Below are positions 9,117 through 18,084 of a stretch of DNA of 64,000 nucleotides, piece after piece. The stretch lies in NCBI GenBank assembly GCA_021604505.1, contig BQJC01000003.1, positions 372,001 through 436,000 of the forward strand, in the 5' to 3' direction. Below the pieces are notes generated by a model, which saw only the letters and a list, made by a program, of their open reading frames with translations, was not told where the DNA came from and made no database searches. Within the stretch, counting starts at the first letter, position 1; the number at the start of each line of letters is the position of its first letter. Made by a program: the position numbers and the translations under genes. The stretch comes from Nitrospinaceae bacterium. Lineage in GTDB: Bacteria > Nitrospinota > Nitrospinia > Nitrospinales > VA-1.

Positions 9117-10424
9117 TCATAACATACTGGATAATAATGTGGCGATTCCAAGGAAGGAAAAGAACCCCGCGATATCGGTCACCGTCGTGAGGATGATGGA
9201 AGAAGATGTGGCCGGATCCTGCCCTATTCTCGCCAGGCCAATGGGAACGATGGCTCCTGCAAAACCAGCGGCGACCATGGAGAGCACCATGGACACGCCA
9301 ATGACCAGCGAAAGACCCAGGGATCGACTCCAGAAAAACACGCCTAAAGCGGTCGTCAAAGCCACCGCGATGCCGTTGACAAACCCCACGCAGACTTCTT
9401 TAAACACCACAGGCAGCCATTGGCGCACCGTGATCTCGTGCAAAGCCAAACCACGCATGGTGACGGCCAGCGCCTGGGCACCGGTATTGCCGGACTGGCC
9501 GGCAACGACGGGCAGTAAAACCGCCAGAGCGGTATTTCGGCTGATGGTCTCCTCAAAGATACCCACCACGGAAGCCGCCAGAAAAGCGGTTAACAGGTTG
9601 ACTTCAAGCCAGGGAAGGCGTTTGGAAACAGCAAAACTGACTTTGGAAAGGGCGCGTTCATCTTTGCTCGCGCCCACCATGGTCTGCATACTTGCTGTCG
9701 CTTTTTCCTCAATGGCTTTCACCAAACCGGCGGGCTGAATGGCGCCGACCATCCGGCCATTCAAGTCCGTTACCGGTAAATTGGTCAGTTTTAATTCTTC
9801 CAGCATCGCGACGACCTCTTCCCGCGGGGTCAGAGGGTTCACCACCGCGGTGATGGGCCGCGAAAATTCTTTCAATACCTTATGATAATCAGCAAAGATC
9901 AGATCCTGAAGATCCACGATCCCACTAAGCCGGTTGTCCGAATCGATGAGAAACAAGTCACGAGATTTACTTTTTTTCATTTGACGAAGCCACTTCAAGC
10001 CCTGAGCCACGGTCATGGATTCGCGAAACAAACCCATTTGGGTATCCATCAGGCGCCCGGCGCTGTTTTCCGGATAATCCATCAAACTGAGCAATTCCCT
10101 TTGCACCGCAGTACCCACCAGAGAAATGTATTTCTTTCTACGATCGCTATCCATTTGCCCAAGAACCGTCACCAGAAAAGTTGGATTCATCTCAGGCAGC
10201 AGTTTTTTGAGCTTGTCTTCGGGAATATGGGAGAACAGGTTGGCGGAAAAACCAGGCGTCAAATTTTCTATGACCGGGAAAAGCGTTTTAACCGGAAAGT
10301 GAACCAATTGATGAGCGGCTTCTTCCGGACTCATCGCCTCAATCTCCAAGGCCGCCTCTGCCGGATGATCCGATAAAAAACGCCGGTTTAAAGCCTCAAC
10401 AATAACTGCCGCATTACCGCTCAT
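9117..10424 (-). CDS. mgtE: Magnesium transporter MgtE
   Basis: 435 aa with the full MgtE architecture. A superhelical MgtE-N domain (about 15-130) and a CBS pair (about 135-255) precede five membrane helices (about 285-435), with the pore signature LLPVVAGQSGNTGAQALAVT. The cytosolic N and CBS domains gate the Mg2+ pore by sensing intracellular Mg2+. The start ATG overlaps the end of the upstream soluble MgtE-N/CBS gene by 11 bp, so the two are translationally coupled. Confidence 0.93.
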   Translation of the reverse strand: MSGNAAVIVEALNRRFLSDHPAEAALEIEAMSPEEAAHQLVHFPVKTLFPVIENLTPGFSANLFSHIPEDKLKKLLPEMNPTFLVTVLGQMDSDRRKKYISLVGTAVQRELLSLMDYPENSAGRLMDTQMGLFRESMTVAQGLKWLRQMKKSKSRDLFLIDSDNRLSGIVDLQDLIFADYHKVLKEFSRPITAVVNPLTPREEVVAMLEELKLTNLPVTDLNGRMVGAIQPAGLVKAIEEKATASMQTMVGASKDERALSKVSFAVSKRLPWLEVNLLTAFLAASVVGIFEETISRNTALAVLLPVVAGQSGNTGAQALAVTMRGLALHEITVRQWLPVVFKEVCVGFVNGIAVALTTALGVFFWSRSLGLSLVIGVSMVLSMVAAGFAGAIVPIGLARIGQDPATSSSIILTTVTDIAGFFSFLGIATLLSSML

Positions 10425-11268
10425 TTTTTTGGCCCTTTTTTTGAGCAGAGGATAAATCCACTTTGGTTACCAGACTCACCAATTCCGACAAACTGTTAAA
10501 ATAGACCTCACCCCACTCCGCCACTAACGATCCAATATTCTCTGGAATGTGTTCCTCCGGATTCAATGACAGCCCTTTACACAAACCGGCGTAATGCAAT
10601 TCCCCAACCAGGCGTTTTTTTCGGTCCACGACAGGCAGTTTGTTAAATTCCTTCCATTCCGGCGCAAATTTTGCCGATTCCAGCGAAGCCCGATCCTGGA
10701 TGGATTTGACGTCATTTTTTAAAATTTCGGAAATCAAAGCTTTCTTCTTGGCAAATAAAATATCCCTTAGAAAAACAATCCCTGCATAGGCTCCTTCACG
10801 ATGGGTCACAAACAGATAATTACCCAGCGAGTTTTTAAAGCGCCCGGAAATTTTTAGAGCCTCTTCGGCGCTAAAACTGGAAGGAACCGACACAACCAAT
10901 GGGTCCATCCAGGCACCGATCATTTCTTCGGGAAACGAAAGAAGTTTATTAAACGTTTTTCTCTTGGATTCGGGGAGTCCGGCAAAAATTGATTCTCTGG
11001 GTTCCTTTGGAATCAACCGGAGAAATATGGTGGATTGCGGCGCGGTGATCGTTTGTACCAGGCTTGCCGCCGTTTCCGGCTTTAAGTTTACCAGACACTG
11101 GGAAGCGGGCCAGGGCAGCATTTTTTCCAAAACACCCGCCGCCAATCCCGGAGCGACATTTTCAAAAAACGCCGCCACGTCCTGAGGATCTAATTTTTCC
11201 AGCTCGCTTGCCGACTCTTCAGGGTACGATCCAAGAAAAGCCAGCGACAAGCCAAATTCGTTACTCAT
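10414..11268 (-). CDS. Soluble MgtE-N plus CBS-pair protein without a channel domain
   Basis: 284 aa that match only the cytosolic half of MgtE: an MgtE-N superhelix (about 15-125, with ASELEKLDPQDVAAFFENV) and a CBS pair (about 128-245, with GAWMDPLVVSVPSS and FNKLPVVDRKKRLVGELH). No hydrophobic helices follow; the protein ends in a short polar tail. It lies directly upstream of and overlaps mgtE. It could be a regulatory subunit sharing the gating ring, or a degenerate duplicate that lost its pore. Domain assignment is confident, function is inferred. Confidence 0.8.
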   Translation of the reverse strand: MSNEFGLSLAFLGSYPEESASELEKLDPQDVAAFFENVAPGLAAGVLEKMLPWPASQCLVNLKPETAASLVQTITAPQSTIFLRLIPKEPRESIFAGLPESKRKTFNKLLSFPEEMIGAWMDPLVVSVPSSFSAEEALKISGRFKNSLGNYLFVTHREGAYAGIVFLRDILFAKKKALISEILKNDVKSIQDRASLESAKFAPEWKEFNKLPVVDRKKRLVGELHYAGLCKGLSLNPEEHIPENIGSLVAEWGEVYFNSLSELVSLVTKVDLSSAQKKGQKNER

Positions 11269-12100
11269 CCGTGTCCTTCGGTAAAATTAGAATGGCAGAC
11301 TCTTCATTAAAAATTTTTGCCGGGATGATGGTTCGGCCCTCTTCCGTCGCCAAAATGACCGACGTGGATGTAAATTCGATGATGACCCCCTCGGTATCTC
11401 CAAACTTGGCCTTCTGACCAGGCTGGAATTGCTGTTTGAGATAATGAGACCCGATAAGGTTTTTGACCAAGGCTTTTGATCCCAGCGCTACAGAAAGGGA
11501 CAAACTTCCCAACACCGCCGCGACAACAATAGAGAGTATGGTCACTAGAAAAGAAACGTCGATGCCGACCTGACTGAGACCGATGACCACCGCCGTTGCC
11601 AGAGTCGCTCCCTGAGCAATGCCTCCAAACAAACGGCTCTGCCGGATTCCCGCCGAAGACACCGCCGTGATGGTCAAATCCCGGACCAGCGCGCTGAACA
11701 GAAAACCGGCCACGATGATGAGCGCACCCGCGACAAACGTCGGCAGATAAGCGACCACTTCGTCGAGCCAGTCCGAAAAAGCATGCAGCCCAAGAACCCG
11801 CGTGGCAAACGCCGCGAAAAAAAGAAACACCGCCCAAAACACGATTTTACTGGTGAGCGATATAAACGTATCAGACAAACGAAACCGCGCCGTCTTGCTT
11901 TTTTTCCAAAGACGGTCCAACGAACTGTTAATACCTGTCGCCAGACGTTTGGTTCCCGCACGCAAAAGCCGTGCGATGATCCACCCCGCAAAAACTATCA
12001 AGGCCGCGCCAACCAGATTGGGGGCATATTCAATCAATTGATCCAACAAGCGTGAAGCGGTTTGTTCTAAAACTGTAACCCAGGCAACGATTTCATCCAT
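11261..12100 (-). CDS. MscS-type small mechanosensitive channel with TM-helix repeats
   Basis: 279 aa with four hydrophobic segments. The first, APNLVGAALIVFAGWIIARL, is typical of the TM-helix family linked to MscS channels. The pore helix SLSLSVALGSKALVKNLIG (about 192-210) leads into an MscS beta domain (GQKAKFGDTEGVIIEF, then GRTIIPAKIFN). It probably releases osmolytes under hypo-osmotic shock. It is the first gene of the operon; its stop overlaps the next start by 8 bp, suggesting coordinated osmotic and ion control. Confidence 0.82.
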   Translation of the reverse strand: MDEIVAWVTVLEQTASRLLDQLIEYAPNLVGAALIVFAGWIIARLLRAGTKRLATGINSSLDRLWKKSKTARFRLSDTFISLTSKIVFWAVFLFFAAFATRVLGLHAFSDWLDEVVAYLPTFVAGALIIVAGFLFSALVRDLTITAVSSAGIRQSRLFGGIAQGATLATAVVIGLSQVGIDVSFLVTILSIVVAAVLGSLSLSVALGSKALVKNLIGSHYLKQQFQPGQKAKFGDTEGVIIEFTSTSVILATEEGRTIIPAKIFNEESAILILPKDTDE

Positions 12101-12397
12101 AGGGTTTCTCTTTTTGATTTAATTGCATTCGGTTGGAAAGGAACCACGATCAGACACACCACTATACATTAAAAAAAATACAAATTAACCCCGCCTGGGG
12201 TCTTTTACACAATCAGCCCGCTTCGATATACTCTAATGACATGCTTTTCCTATATGTAGGTTGAAAATTGAGAGATCAAGTTTAAGGGTTGCAGAGCCAT
12301 AAAATATAGCCGATATTTAGTTTGTATTTTCAAAATATTAAGCCCCTTCAAGTTTAAATAAATATCCTTGAATTATTTATTTTGGTAGCTGATTTTT

Positions 12398-12598
12398 ATG
12401 ATAGTAAAACTCTATATCGGGCTGGCTTTATCGTTTTTTATTGTGATCTTCACCCTGCAAAACGTGGAAGTGGTGACTATTAAATTCCTTCTCTGGGAAC
12501 TTTCCATTTCGCGGGCAATCATGATTTTTTTGGTCCTCGCCATCGGAATTCTCCTGGGTTGGGCTTTTAGCGAAGTGGCGCATCACCGAAAACGATGA
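12398..12598 (+). CDS. lapA: LapA-domain (DUF1049) small membrane protein
   Basis: 66 aa with two membrane helices joined by a short hairpin: residues 5-21 and 35-56 (ISRAIMIFLVLAIGILLGWA). The FTLQNVEVVTIKFLLWE link is the LapA/DUF1049 signature. In Enterobacteria LapA works with LapB in lipopolysaccharide assembly and LpxC turnover. No lapB is present in this window. The family fit is good; the LPS role is by analogy. Confidence 0.8.
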   Translation: MIVKLYIGLALSFFIVIFTLQNVEVVTIKFLLWELSISRAIMIFLVLAIGILLGWAFSEVAHHRKR

Positions 12599-12714
12599 AA
12601 CGGGAAATAATAGAATGTAAATGCAAATCCTGCCGGCCCAGAATTGCTTCTCAAGAACCACGAACTCGCTGGAAGAACCCGTCTCTGCCCCCTGTTCTTC
12701 CCACAAACCATTGA
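12595..12714 (+). CDS. Possible 39-aa Cys-rich small protein coupled to lapA
   Basis: An ATG overlaps the lapA stop codon in an ATGA arrangement typical of translational coupling. The 39-codon frame encodes a basic peptide with a C-x-C-x2-C motif (ECKCKSC) near its start. It has no recognisable family and no independent ribosome binding site. It could be a genuine small protein or chance. Confidence 0.25.
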   Translation: MKREIIECKCKSCRPRIASQEPRTRWKNPSLPPVLPTNH

Positions 12715-12821
12715 TTTGTCCTCCGTAGCGGCAGGTCGGATGTTTGATGATGATCCTCCTGAAAACTTGTTGTAGAATCAGTCAATAAAATCGTCGCCCC
12801 GAGTTTCATCCCACATGCCTT

Positions 12822-13460
12822 ATGTTAAAAATCAACGAAATCTATAAAAGCATTCAAGGAGAATCTTCTCACACCGGGCTTCCCTGTGTTTTTATACGCC
12901 TCACCGGATGCAATCTGCGTTGCACCTGGTGCGATACGGAATACGCGTTTTATGAAGGAAAAGAAATGAGCCTGAAAGAGGTGGTCAATGCGGTGGAGCG
13001 TTGCGGAATTTCTCTGGTGGAGATCACCGGGGGAGAACCCCTGATGCAAAAGGAAGCCATTCCTTTAATGCAAACTTTGTTGGAAAAAAATTACACCGTC
13101 ATGCTGGAAACGGGAGGCTCACTCCCCGTGAAGGAAGTCCCGGAACAGGTCATTAAAATCATGGACCTGAAATGTCCCGGCAGCGGGGAAGCCGACAAAA
13201 ATAATTACGACAACCTGAATTATCTGACCTTAAGGGACGAAGTGAAATTCGTGATCCTCGACCGTGCGGACTATGACTGGAGTAAGAAAGTTCTACAGGA
13301 CTATTCAATACACAAAAAGGCGCAGGTTTTGTTTTCCCCAGTCTATGACAAACTCAACCTCAAAGCCCTTGCAGAGTGGGTCCTGGAAGACAACCTTTCC
13401 GTCCGTCTGCAAACCCAGCTTCACAAAGTAATCTGGAGCAAGGACGCCATCGGTGTCTAA
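12822..13460 (+). CDS. queE: 7-carboxy-7-deazaguanine synthase
   Basis: 212 aa. QueE is a radical SAM enzyme that rearranges 6-carboxytetrahydropterin to 7-carboxy-7-deazaguanine on the way to queuosine. The N-terminus shows the family signature NEIYKSIQGESSHTG and the cluster motif TGCNLRCTWCDTEYAF. ITGGEPLMQ follows as in other QueE proteins, and the C-terminus ends in RLQTQLHKVIW. Length is normal. No other queuosine genes are nearby. Confidence 0.93.
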   Translation: MLKINEIYKSIQGESSHTGLPCVFIRLTGCNLRCTWCDTEYAFYEGKEMSLKEVVNAVERCGISLVEITGGEPLMQKEAIPLMQTLLEKNYTVMLETGGSLPVKEVPEQVIKIMDLKCPGSGEADKNNYDNLNYLTLRDEVKFVILDRADYDWSKKVLQDYSIHKKAQVLFSPVYDKLNLKALAEWVLEDNLSVRLQTQLHKVIWSKDAIGV

Positions 13461-13534
13461 GCCGGCCCTACGGCCAATCAATTCGTTCGAAAACGTTTGC
13501 GGCCAGTTCCTGATTTTTGGCAAACTTCATCACC

Positions 13535-14674
13535 ATGTCGTCTTTTAAAACCTTGAAATTCATCCAGACATCTCTTTTGAATTGGTACCGGACTGAGAAG
13601 CGCGATCTGCCCTGGCGCAACACCGAGGACCCCTATCACATCCTGGTTTCCGAGTTCATGCTCCAGCAAACTCAGGTCAAAACAGTGATCCCCTATTACC
13701 AACGCTGGCTGAAATCTTTCCCCACCGCCGATGCCCTTGCCAGAGCCCGTGAACCGCGAGTTTTAAAACACTGGGAAGGGCTGGGTTACTATTCCCGGGC
13801 ACGCAATCTTCACCGCTCCGCAAAGTTGATGATGAAAGAATTCAGAGGAAAAGTCCCCGGTACATTGGATGAAATCCTGAAACTGCCAGGGGTCGGACGC
13901 TACACCGCCGGCGCCGTCTTAAGCATTGCGTTCGATCAAAAAATGCCGGTTCTCGACGGCAATGTCAAACGGGTGCTGTCGCGTTTATTTTGTCTCAAGG
14001 AAAACGGAAGTTCGTCCGCATCAGAAACCCGCTTGTGGGAAGTTGCGGAAAAAATGCTCCCGTCTAAAAGATCAGGGGATTTTAACCAGGCGCTCATGGA
14101 ACTCGGCGCCACGATCTGCCTGCCCAAAAAACCTTTGTGTCTTTTATGTCCGCTCAATAAATCCTGCATGGCAAAACGCAACGGCGTTCAGGAGCATTTT
14201 CCACCTGCCAAGGTAAAATCAGCCGCTAAAAAGATCGAAGTCAGCGCGGCGGTCATCCATCGCAATGGAAAGACCTACATTCAGCAAAGGCCGCAAAAAG
14301 GTCTCATGGGAGGGCTTTGGGAATTTCCCGGCGGCAAAATGGAAAAAGGCGAAAACCCCGAAGAATGCCTGATACGGGAAATTGCTGAGGAGCTGGGCGT
14401 TCAAATAAAGATCAAAGAAAAGATCATGACCATCAAGCACAGTTACACGCAGTTTAGAGTCACCCTGCATGTTTTCACCTGCGCTCTTTTATCAGGAAAA
14501 ATCCACGCTACCAGTTGCGAGCAATGGAAATGGGTTTCTCCTCAAAATATAGATAAATACCCTTTCCCAGCCGCCAACGTAAAAATATTACAGCACCTTA
14601 AAAATAATGGCCTCAATGGTCATGAGGTGACTCTTGCCCACCGCGGAGGAAAAAAGGAAACCCGGCAAAGCTGA
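13535..14674 (+). CDS. mutY: A/G-specific adenine glycosylase MutY with intact Nudix box
   Basis: About 379 aa from ATG 13535; a TTG at 13517 would add six residues and neither has a strong ribosome site. MutY removes adenine opposite 8-oxoguanine. Visible are the catalytic Glu (SEFMLQQTQ), the HhH motif LPGVGRYTAGA, the catalytic Asp in LDGNVKRVLSR and the 4Fe-4S cysteines in CLPKKPLCLLCPLNKSC. The C-terminal MutT-like domain (about 235-375) carries a complete Nudix box (GGKMEKGENPEECLIREI and on to AEELGV). Most MutY proteins have lost these catalytic residues, so this domain may also hydrolyse a nucleotide such as 8-oxo-dGTP. Confidence 0.93.
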   Translation: MSSFKTLKFIQTSLLNWYRTEKRDLPWRNTEDPYHILVSEFMLQQTQVKTVIPYYQRWLKSFPTADALARAREPRVLKHWEGLGYYSRARNLHRSAKLMMKEFRGKVPGTLDEILKLPGVGRYTAGAVLSIAFDQKMPVLDGNVKRVLSRLFCLKENGSSSASETRLWEVAEKMLPSKRSGDFNQALMELGATICLPKKPLCLLCPLNKSCMAKRNGVQEHFPPAKVKSAAKKIEVSAAVIHRNGKTYIQQRPQKGLMGGLWEFPGGKMEKGENPEECLIREIAEELGVQIKIKEKIMTIKHSYTQFRVTLHVFTCALLSGKIHATSCEQWKWVSPQNIDKYPFPAANVKILQHLKNNGLNGHEVTLAHRGGKKETRQS

Positions 14675-14736
14675 TCCCAGTCTTATATAATAAGTTTTAC
14701 GTCCGTGAGTTTTAACCCGTTACCCCTTTATCCATA

Positions 14737-15885
14737 ATGTTAATGTCAGACTCCAAAAAATTTTCACCAGGCGTCAAGGCCACTTTGGTCGGCATGGCCG
14801 CCAACCTCATGCTTTCGGGAGTGAAATATATCGGCGGGATGATGGGCCACAGCACTGCGCTGATCGCGGATGCCGTGCATTCTTTATCGGATTTGCTAAC
14901 GGATGTGATCGTTCTCGCGACTCATAAAATTGGTAAAATCCCGGCGGATTCCAATCATCCCTACGGTCACGGACGTGCGGAAACCATCGGCGCGACAATC
15001 GTAGGAGTGGTGATCATACTGGCTGGGATTTGGATCGGGTACGACGTCTGGCGGATCCTGAAAAGCGGCGCTCAACTCGTTCCCACCTGGCTGGCCGCAG
15101 GCGCCGCCCTTTTTTCCATCATCGTCAAGGAATCTCTGTTTCACTACACGCGCGTGATGGGTGAACACGCCAAAAGCCCGGCGGTGATCGCTAACGCCTG
15201 GCACCACCGTTCCGACGCCATCTCTTCAGCGGCGGCATTGATCGGAATCCTGGGCGCTCATTTTGGTTACCCCATCATGGACCCAATCGCCGGTGGAGTG
15301 GTCGCCTTCATGATCTGCAAGGTAGGTTACGACATTCTTTCGGACGGAATGCGTGATCTGATGGACGCCAGTGTGAGCAAAGAAAAAACCCAAAAAATTC
15401 AAAAAATCATTGACGGCATTCCCGATGTCATCAAGTTTCACGATCTGAGAACACGCAAGCTCGGAGGCGAGGTCTTCATGGATGTTCATATTTTGGTGGA
15501 CAACGATTTGACCGTGACCGAGGGACATGCGGCGGCGGAAAAAGTGCGAAGAAAACTGATCAGCGCCTTCGATAAGGTGACGGATGTTCTGGTCCACGTC
15601 GATGGAGAAGAAGACCATAAACTGCTTCCCCTCTACACCGTCACCCGCAAGGACTTCGAAAAAATCGTCGACCCGGTCATTGCCGCTTCAAACGTGAATG
15701 TGAAAAGGACCCGCATGCGGGTTCATCATCTCACCGGCACCAACGTCATCGAGTTATATGTTCAGGTCGACCCTAAAAAAACCATCGATGAGATCAGTTC
15801 CCTCCTGGAAGACATCAAACGCCAGTTAAAATCCGCCCCGGAAGTTGACGATGTCCGAATTTTTGTAGATATCAATGCCGATTGA
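14737..15885 (+). CDS. Cation diffusion facilitator (CDF) metal exporter
   Basis: 382 aa, longer than the about 300 aa of FieF-type proteins. Six membrane helices span about residues 15-215. Metal-site motifs are IADAVHSLSDLLTD in helix 2, HPYGHGRAE in the following loop and NAWHHRSDAISS in helix 5. The C-terminal cytoplasmic domain is ferredoxin-like and seems to contain a second such unit (about 300-380). It exports divalent metals such as Zn, Fe or Mn by proton exchange; the metal is not determinable here. Confidence 0.88.
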   Translation: MLMSDSKKFSPGVKATLVGMAANLMLSGVKYIGGMMGHSTALIADAVHSLSDLLTDVIVLATHKIGKIPADSNHPYGHGRAETIGATIVGVVIILAGIWIGYDVWRILKSGAQLVPTWLAAGAALFSIIVKESLFHYTRVMGEHAKSPAVIANAWHHRSDAISSAAALIGILGAHFGYPIMDPIAGGVVAFMICKVGYDILSDGMRDLMDASVSKEKTQKIQKIIDGIPDVIKFHDLRTRKLGGEVFMDVHILVDNDLTVTEGHAAAEKVRRKLISAFDKVTDVLVHVDGEEDHKLLPLYTVTRKDFEKIVDPVIAASNVNVKRTRMRVHHLTGTNVIELYVQVDPKKTIDEISSLLEDIKRQLKSAPEVDDVRIFVDINAD

Positions 15886-15925
15886 TGCGGTGGCAAAAAA
15901 CGCTGTATGAAAAAAATTCCCTGAA

Positions 15926-16999
15926 TCACTGCCAGCCCAGTTTTTTATTCAGCCACATTTTGGTGCTCTCATAATGTTCAGCGATTTTAGTACCTGTGCT
16001 GGACGGCGTATTATACCAGTACGCTCTGCCAATATTGTAAAGACCGCTGCCGATTTTGCTCAACCCCGCCTTGACATAGGAGCCCATCTCCACCAAACCG
16101 TCTTCCAACTTTGTTTGCCATCCGGATATTTTTTCGTGAAGCCTTTTCGAACACAGGGTGGCTCCCAGGGAAGCGCCCAGCAAAGCTCCCATGGGATTGG
16201 ACAAGGCCGCCAGAAGGACGCTTTCCGCCGCCGTGACTCCGGTCACCGCTCCCCCAAAGACACAGGATTTTAATCGGCGTTTTTCTTCTTTTTCCCTGGC
16301 CGCTTCAAGTTCCGCTTTTATCTCGCCGAGTGTCCCTTGAAGGTTACCGGACTCCCCCATTTTAGCTTTCGATTCGTAGGCGGGTTCTGACGGATCGATC
16401 GCAGCAGGCGTCTTCACCAGACGGATGGCGCCATCGGCCTTTTGAAAGACAAAATCCTGGAAGGAGGCCCCCATCCTCTTCTCGTAGTCGGAAACGGCCC
16501 GGGGAAGCGCGGATAAATAAGCCTCATACTCGCCATAATTTTTTAACGCCTCTTCATAATTTGCAACCGTCTGGTCATACGCCTGCAGATTCGGCAGACT
16601 TTTTTTCAATAGCTCATCGTAGGCTTGATCCGTTTCCAGGTAGCTTCCGGCAAGATTTTTTCGTTGGTTATAAATGTAAGTCAACAACAAGCTCAATTTC
16701 TGAATGGATTTTTGCTTCTCGATATCTTCCCGCTGCAATTGTTCCTTCGGGAAATCCGTGATTTCAGAGCCTCCCGCATCATTGCATTTTTTGATTTCAA
16801 TAAAAGCGTCAGGGGGAAACGGAAGGTCGTTTGCAATTTCCGGTCGGAAATTTTTTTGGAGTTTTTCAGTTTCAAGGCAGGCGGATGGCTTTAAATTCTT
16901 TTCCTGGGGAACGCTTCCAGCGTCCAGGGAATCGGCATGGACGCTGGTCGATGAAAAAATCAGAAGGAGAACCATTGAACAAAGTCGATATCCGATCAT
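15926..16999 (-). CDS. Exported helical protein with Gly/Ala-rich segment, function unknown
   Basis: About 357 aa from the ATG at 16999 (a GGGTGG ribosome site lies ahead; a TTG at 17014 is the alternative). A Sec signal peptide (MIGYRLCSMVLLLIFSSTSV, cut near HA-DS) is followed by charged helical sequence likely to form coiled coils. A Gly/Ala-rich hydrophobic stretch at about 240-285 (FGGAVTGVTAAESVLLAAL, SNPMGALLGASLGATLC) resembles a glycine zipper. The C-terminus is amphipathic. It may insert into or coat a membrane. I recognise no family. It converges on the CDF gene. Confidence 0.7.
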   Translation of the reverse strand: MIGYRLCSMVLLLIFSSTSVHADSLDAGSVPQEKNLKPSACLETEKLQKNFRPEIANDLPFPPDAFIEIKKCNDAGGSEITDFPKEQLQREDIEKQKSIQKLSLLLTYIYNQRKNLAGSYLETDQAYDELLKKSLPNLQAYDQTVANYEEALKNYGEYEAYLSALPRAVSDYEKRMGASFQDFVFQKADGAIRLVKTPAAIDPSEPAYESKAKMGESGNLQGTLGEIKAELEAAREKEEKRRLKSCVFGGAVTGVTAAESVLLAALSNPMGALLGASLGATLCSKRLHEKISGWQTKLEDGLVEMGSYVKAGLSKIGSGLYNIGRAYWYNTPSSTGTKIAEHYESTKMWLNKKLGWQ

Positions 17000-17081
17000 T
17001 TCATTACCACCCAATCAAGTATAAATTGACGGCCGCTTTTTTTAAGTATAAGAAACCGTATTCCGACAATCTGGCCTTCTC

Positions 17082-17327
17082 CTACACACTGAGGAGCTGA
17101 GCCATTTCAACATACCCTTCCTTTTCAGCGCATCGGACGATCTCATTCAGGGGATCGTCCCGGTCGATGGCAACCGCCGTTTTAGAAGAGCTGTCGAGAA
17201 CCTGTCTAAAACACATCAGCAAATTTTCGACCCGCTCATGGTCTTGCGCTTTTTCCGGGTGCCTGTAGCGGTCGCTCCAGAACTGGTCCAGTAAATCCTG
17301 TGAATCTAAATACTCTGTCATAAACAT
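17082..17327 (-). CDS. Small acidic protein of unknown function, inverted paralogue A
   Basis: 81 aa. A strong ribosome site (GGGAG, 7 bp before ATG 17327) supports the start. The protein is predicted all-helical, with the core DLLDQFWSDRYRHPEK, a variable middle, and then SSSKTAVAIDRDDPLNEIV. It is about 80 percent identical to the protein at 17839-18084, which lies on the other strand 511 bp away. Much of the DNA is nearly identical. No known domain is recognised. Confidence 0.75.
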   Translation of the reverse strand: MFMTEYLDSQDLLDQFWSDRYRHPEKAQDHERVENLLMCFRQVLDSSSKTAVAIDRDDPLNEIVRCAEKEGYVEMAQLLSV

Positions 17328-17838
17328 TTCTTTTCTCCCTTTTTAAGTAAAGGAAAAATCCTTATAAAAAACCTTCAACCTTAAGGGTTGATATTAAAAT
17401 ATTGCAGATTTTCCCAATTCATAAGGAGTAGAATCACAATTTAATGTGACTTATTTGGCATTTAAAAACCTGGATAGAACGCGGAGGCGTTTCGCGCCGC
17501 CAGGATATATTGCCGGGGTCGATTCTATTTAATTTCTTTACTGTCAACTAATTAGCGAGAAAATTCCGGTTGAAATAAAGAACCATGGAAGGATGTCTCC
17601 ATTTTGGTTTCAACCCTTAAAAATCCCTATTTTGAGTTGTATCAGGTTCCTTCGATGCCCCCCGGCAACCCACACACCCACGCAACCACAATGAATCCAG
17701 TATGTTGCCAAAAACTTCTGGTTTTCTTTTTTTCTCAAACTAAACAAAATATAACTCGCCCCTAATTTTTTCCTAACACCAATTTTATTAAATGATTAAC
17801 GATAAAACAGAGTGAAGAATTCAAATCAGGAGTTAAAA
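17328..17838. other. 511-bp AT-rich interval between the inverted paralogues
   Basis: It serves as the divergent upstream region of both small genes. The only structures seen are a short dyad, TCAACC-N5-GGTTGA at 17375-17391, and pyrimidine-rich runs near 17720-17740. No convincing coding frame, transposase or terminal repeat is present. Confidence 0.5.
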
Positions 17839-18084
17839 ATGTTTACACAGGAATTATTGGACCCGCAGGATTTACTGGACCAGTTCTGGAGCGACCGCTA
17901 CAGACATCCAGAAAAGCAAGGCAATCGTGAGGACGTCGAGAATCTGCTGAGACGTTTTCGAAAAGTTCTCGACAGCTCTTCTAAAACGGCGGTCGCCATC
18001 GACCGGGACGATCCCCTGAATGAGATCGTCCGATGCGCCGAAAAGGAAGGATTCATGGAAGTGGCCCAGCTCCTCAGCATTTAA
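17839..18084 (+). CDS. Small acidic protein of unknown function, inverted paralogue B
   Basis: 81 aa from ATG 17839, chosen because AGGAG lies at 17828-17832; a GTG at 17812 is less likely. Exactly the same length as the paralogue at 17082-17327. The two share the segments QDLLDQFWSDRYRHPEK and VLDSSSKTAVAIDRDDPL, with DNA blocks of 38 bp identical and about 90 bp with two silent differences. The strict amino-acid conservation and silent changes indicate a working gene. No function is proposed. Confidence 0.75.
   Translation: MFTQELLDPQDLLDQFWSDRYRHPEKQGNREDVENLLRRFRKVLDSSSKTAVAIDRDDPLNEIVRCAEKEGFMEVAQLLSI

Noticed and set aside
17328-17838. Possible mobile element between the inverted paralogues
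   Set aside because: No transposase, terminal repeats or target duplication; the inverted repeats are the coding genes themselves.
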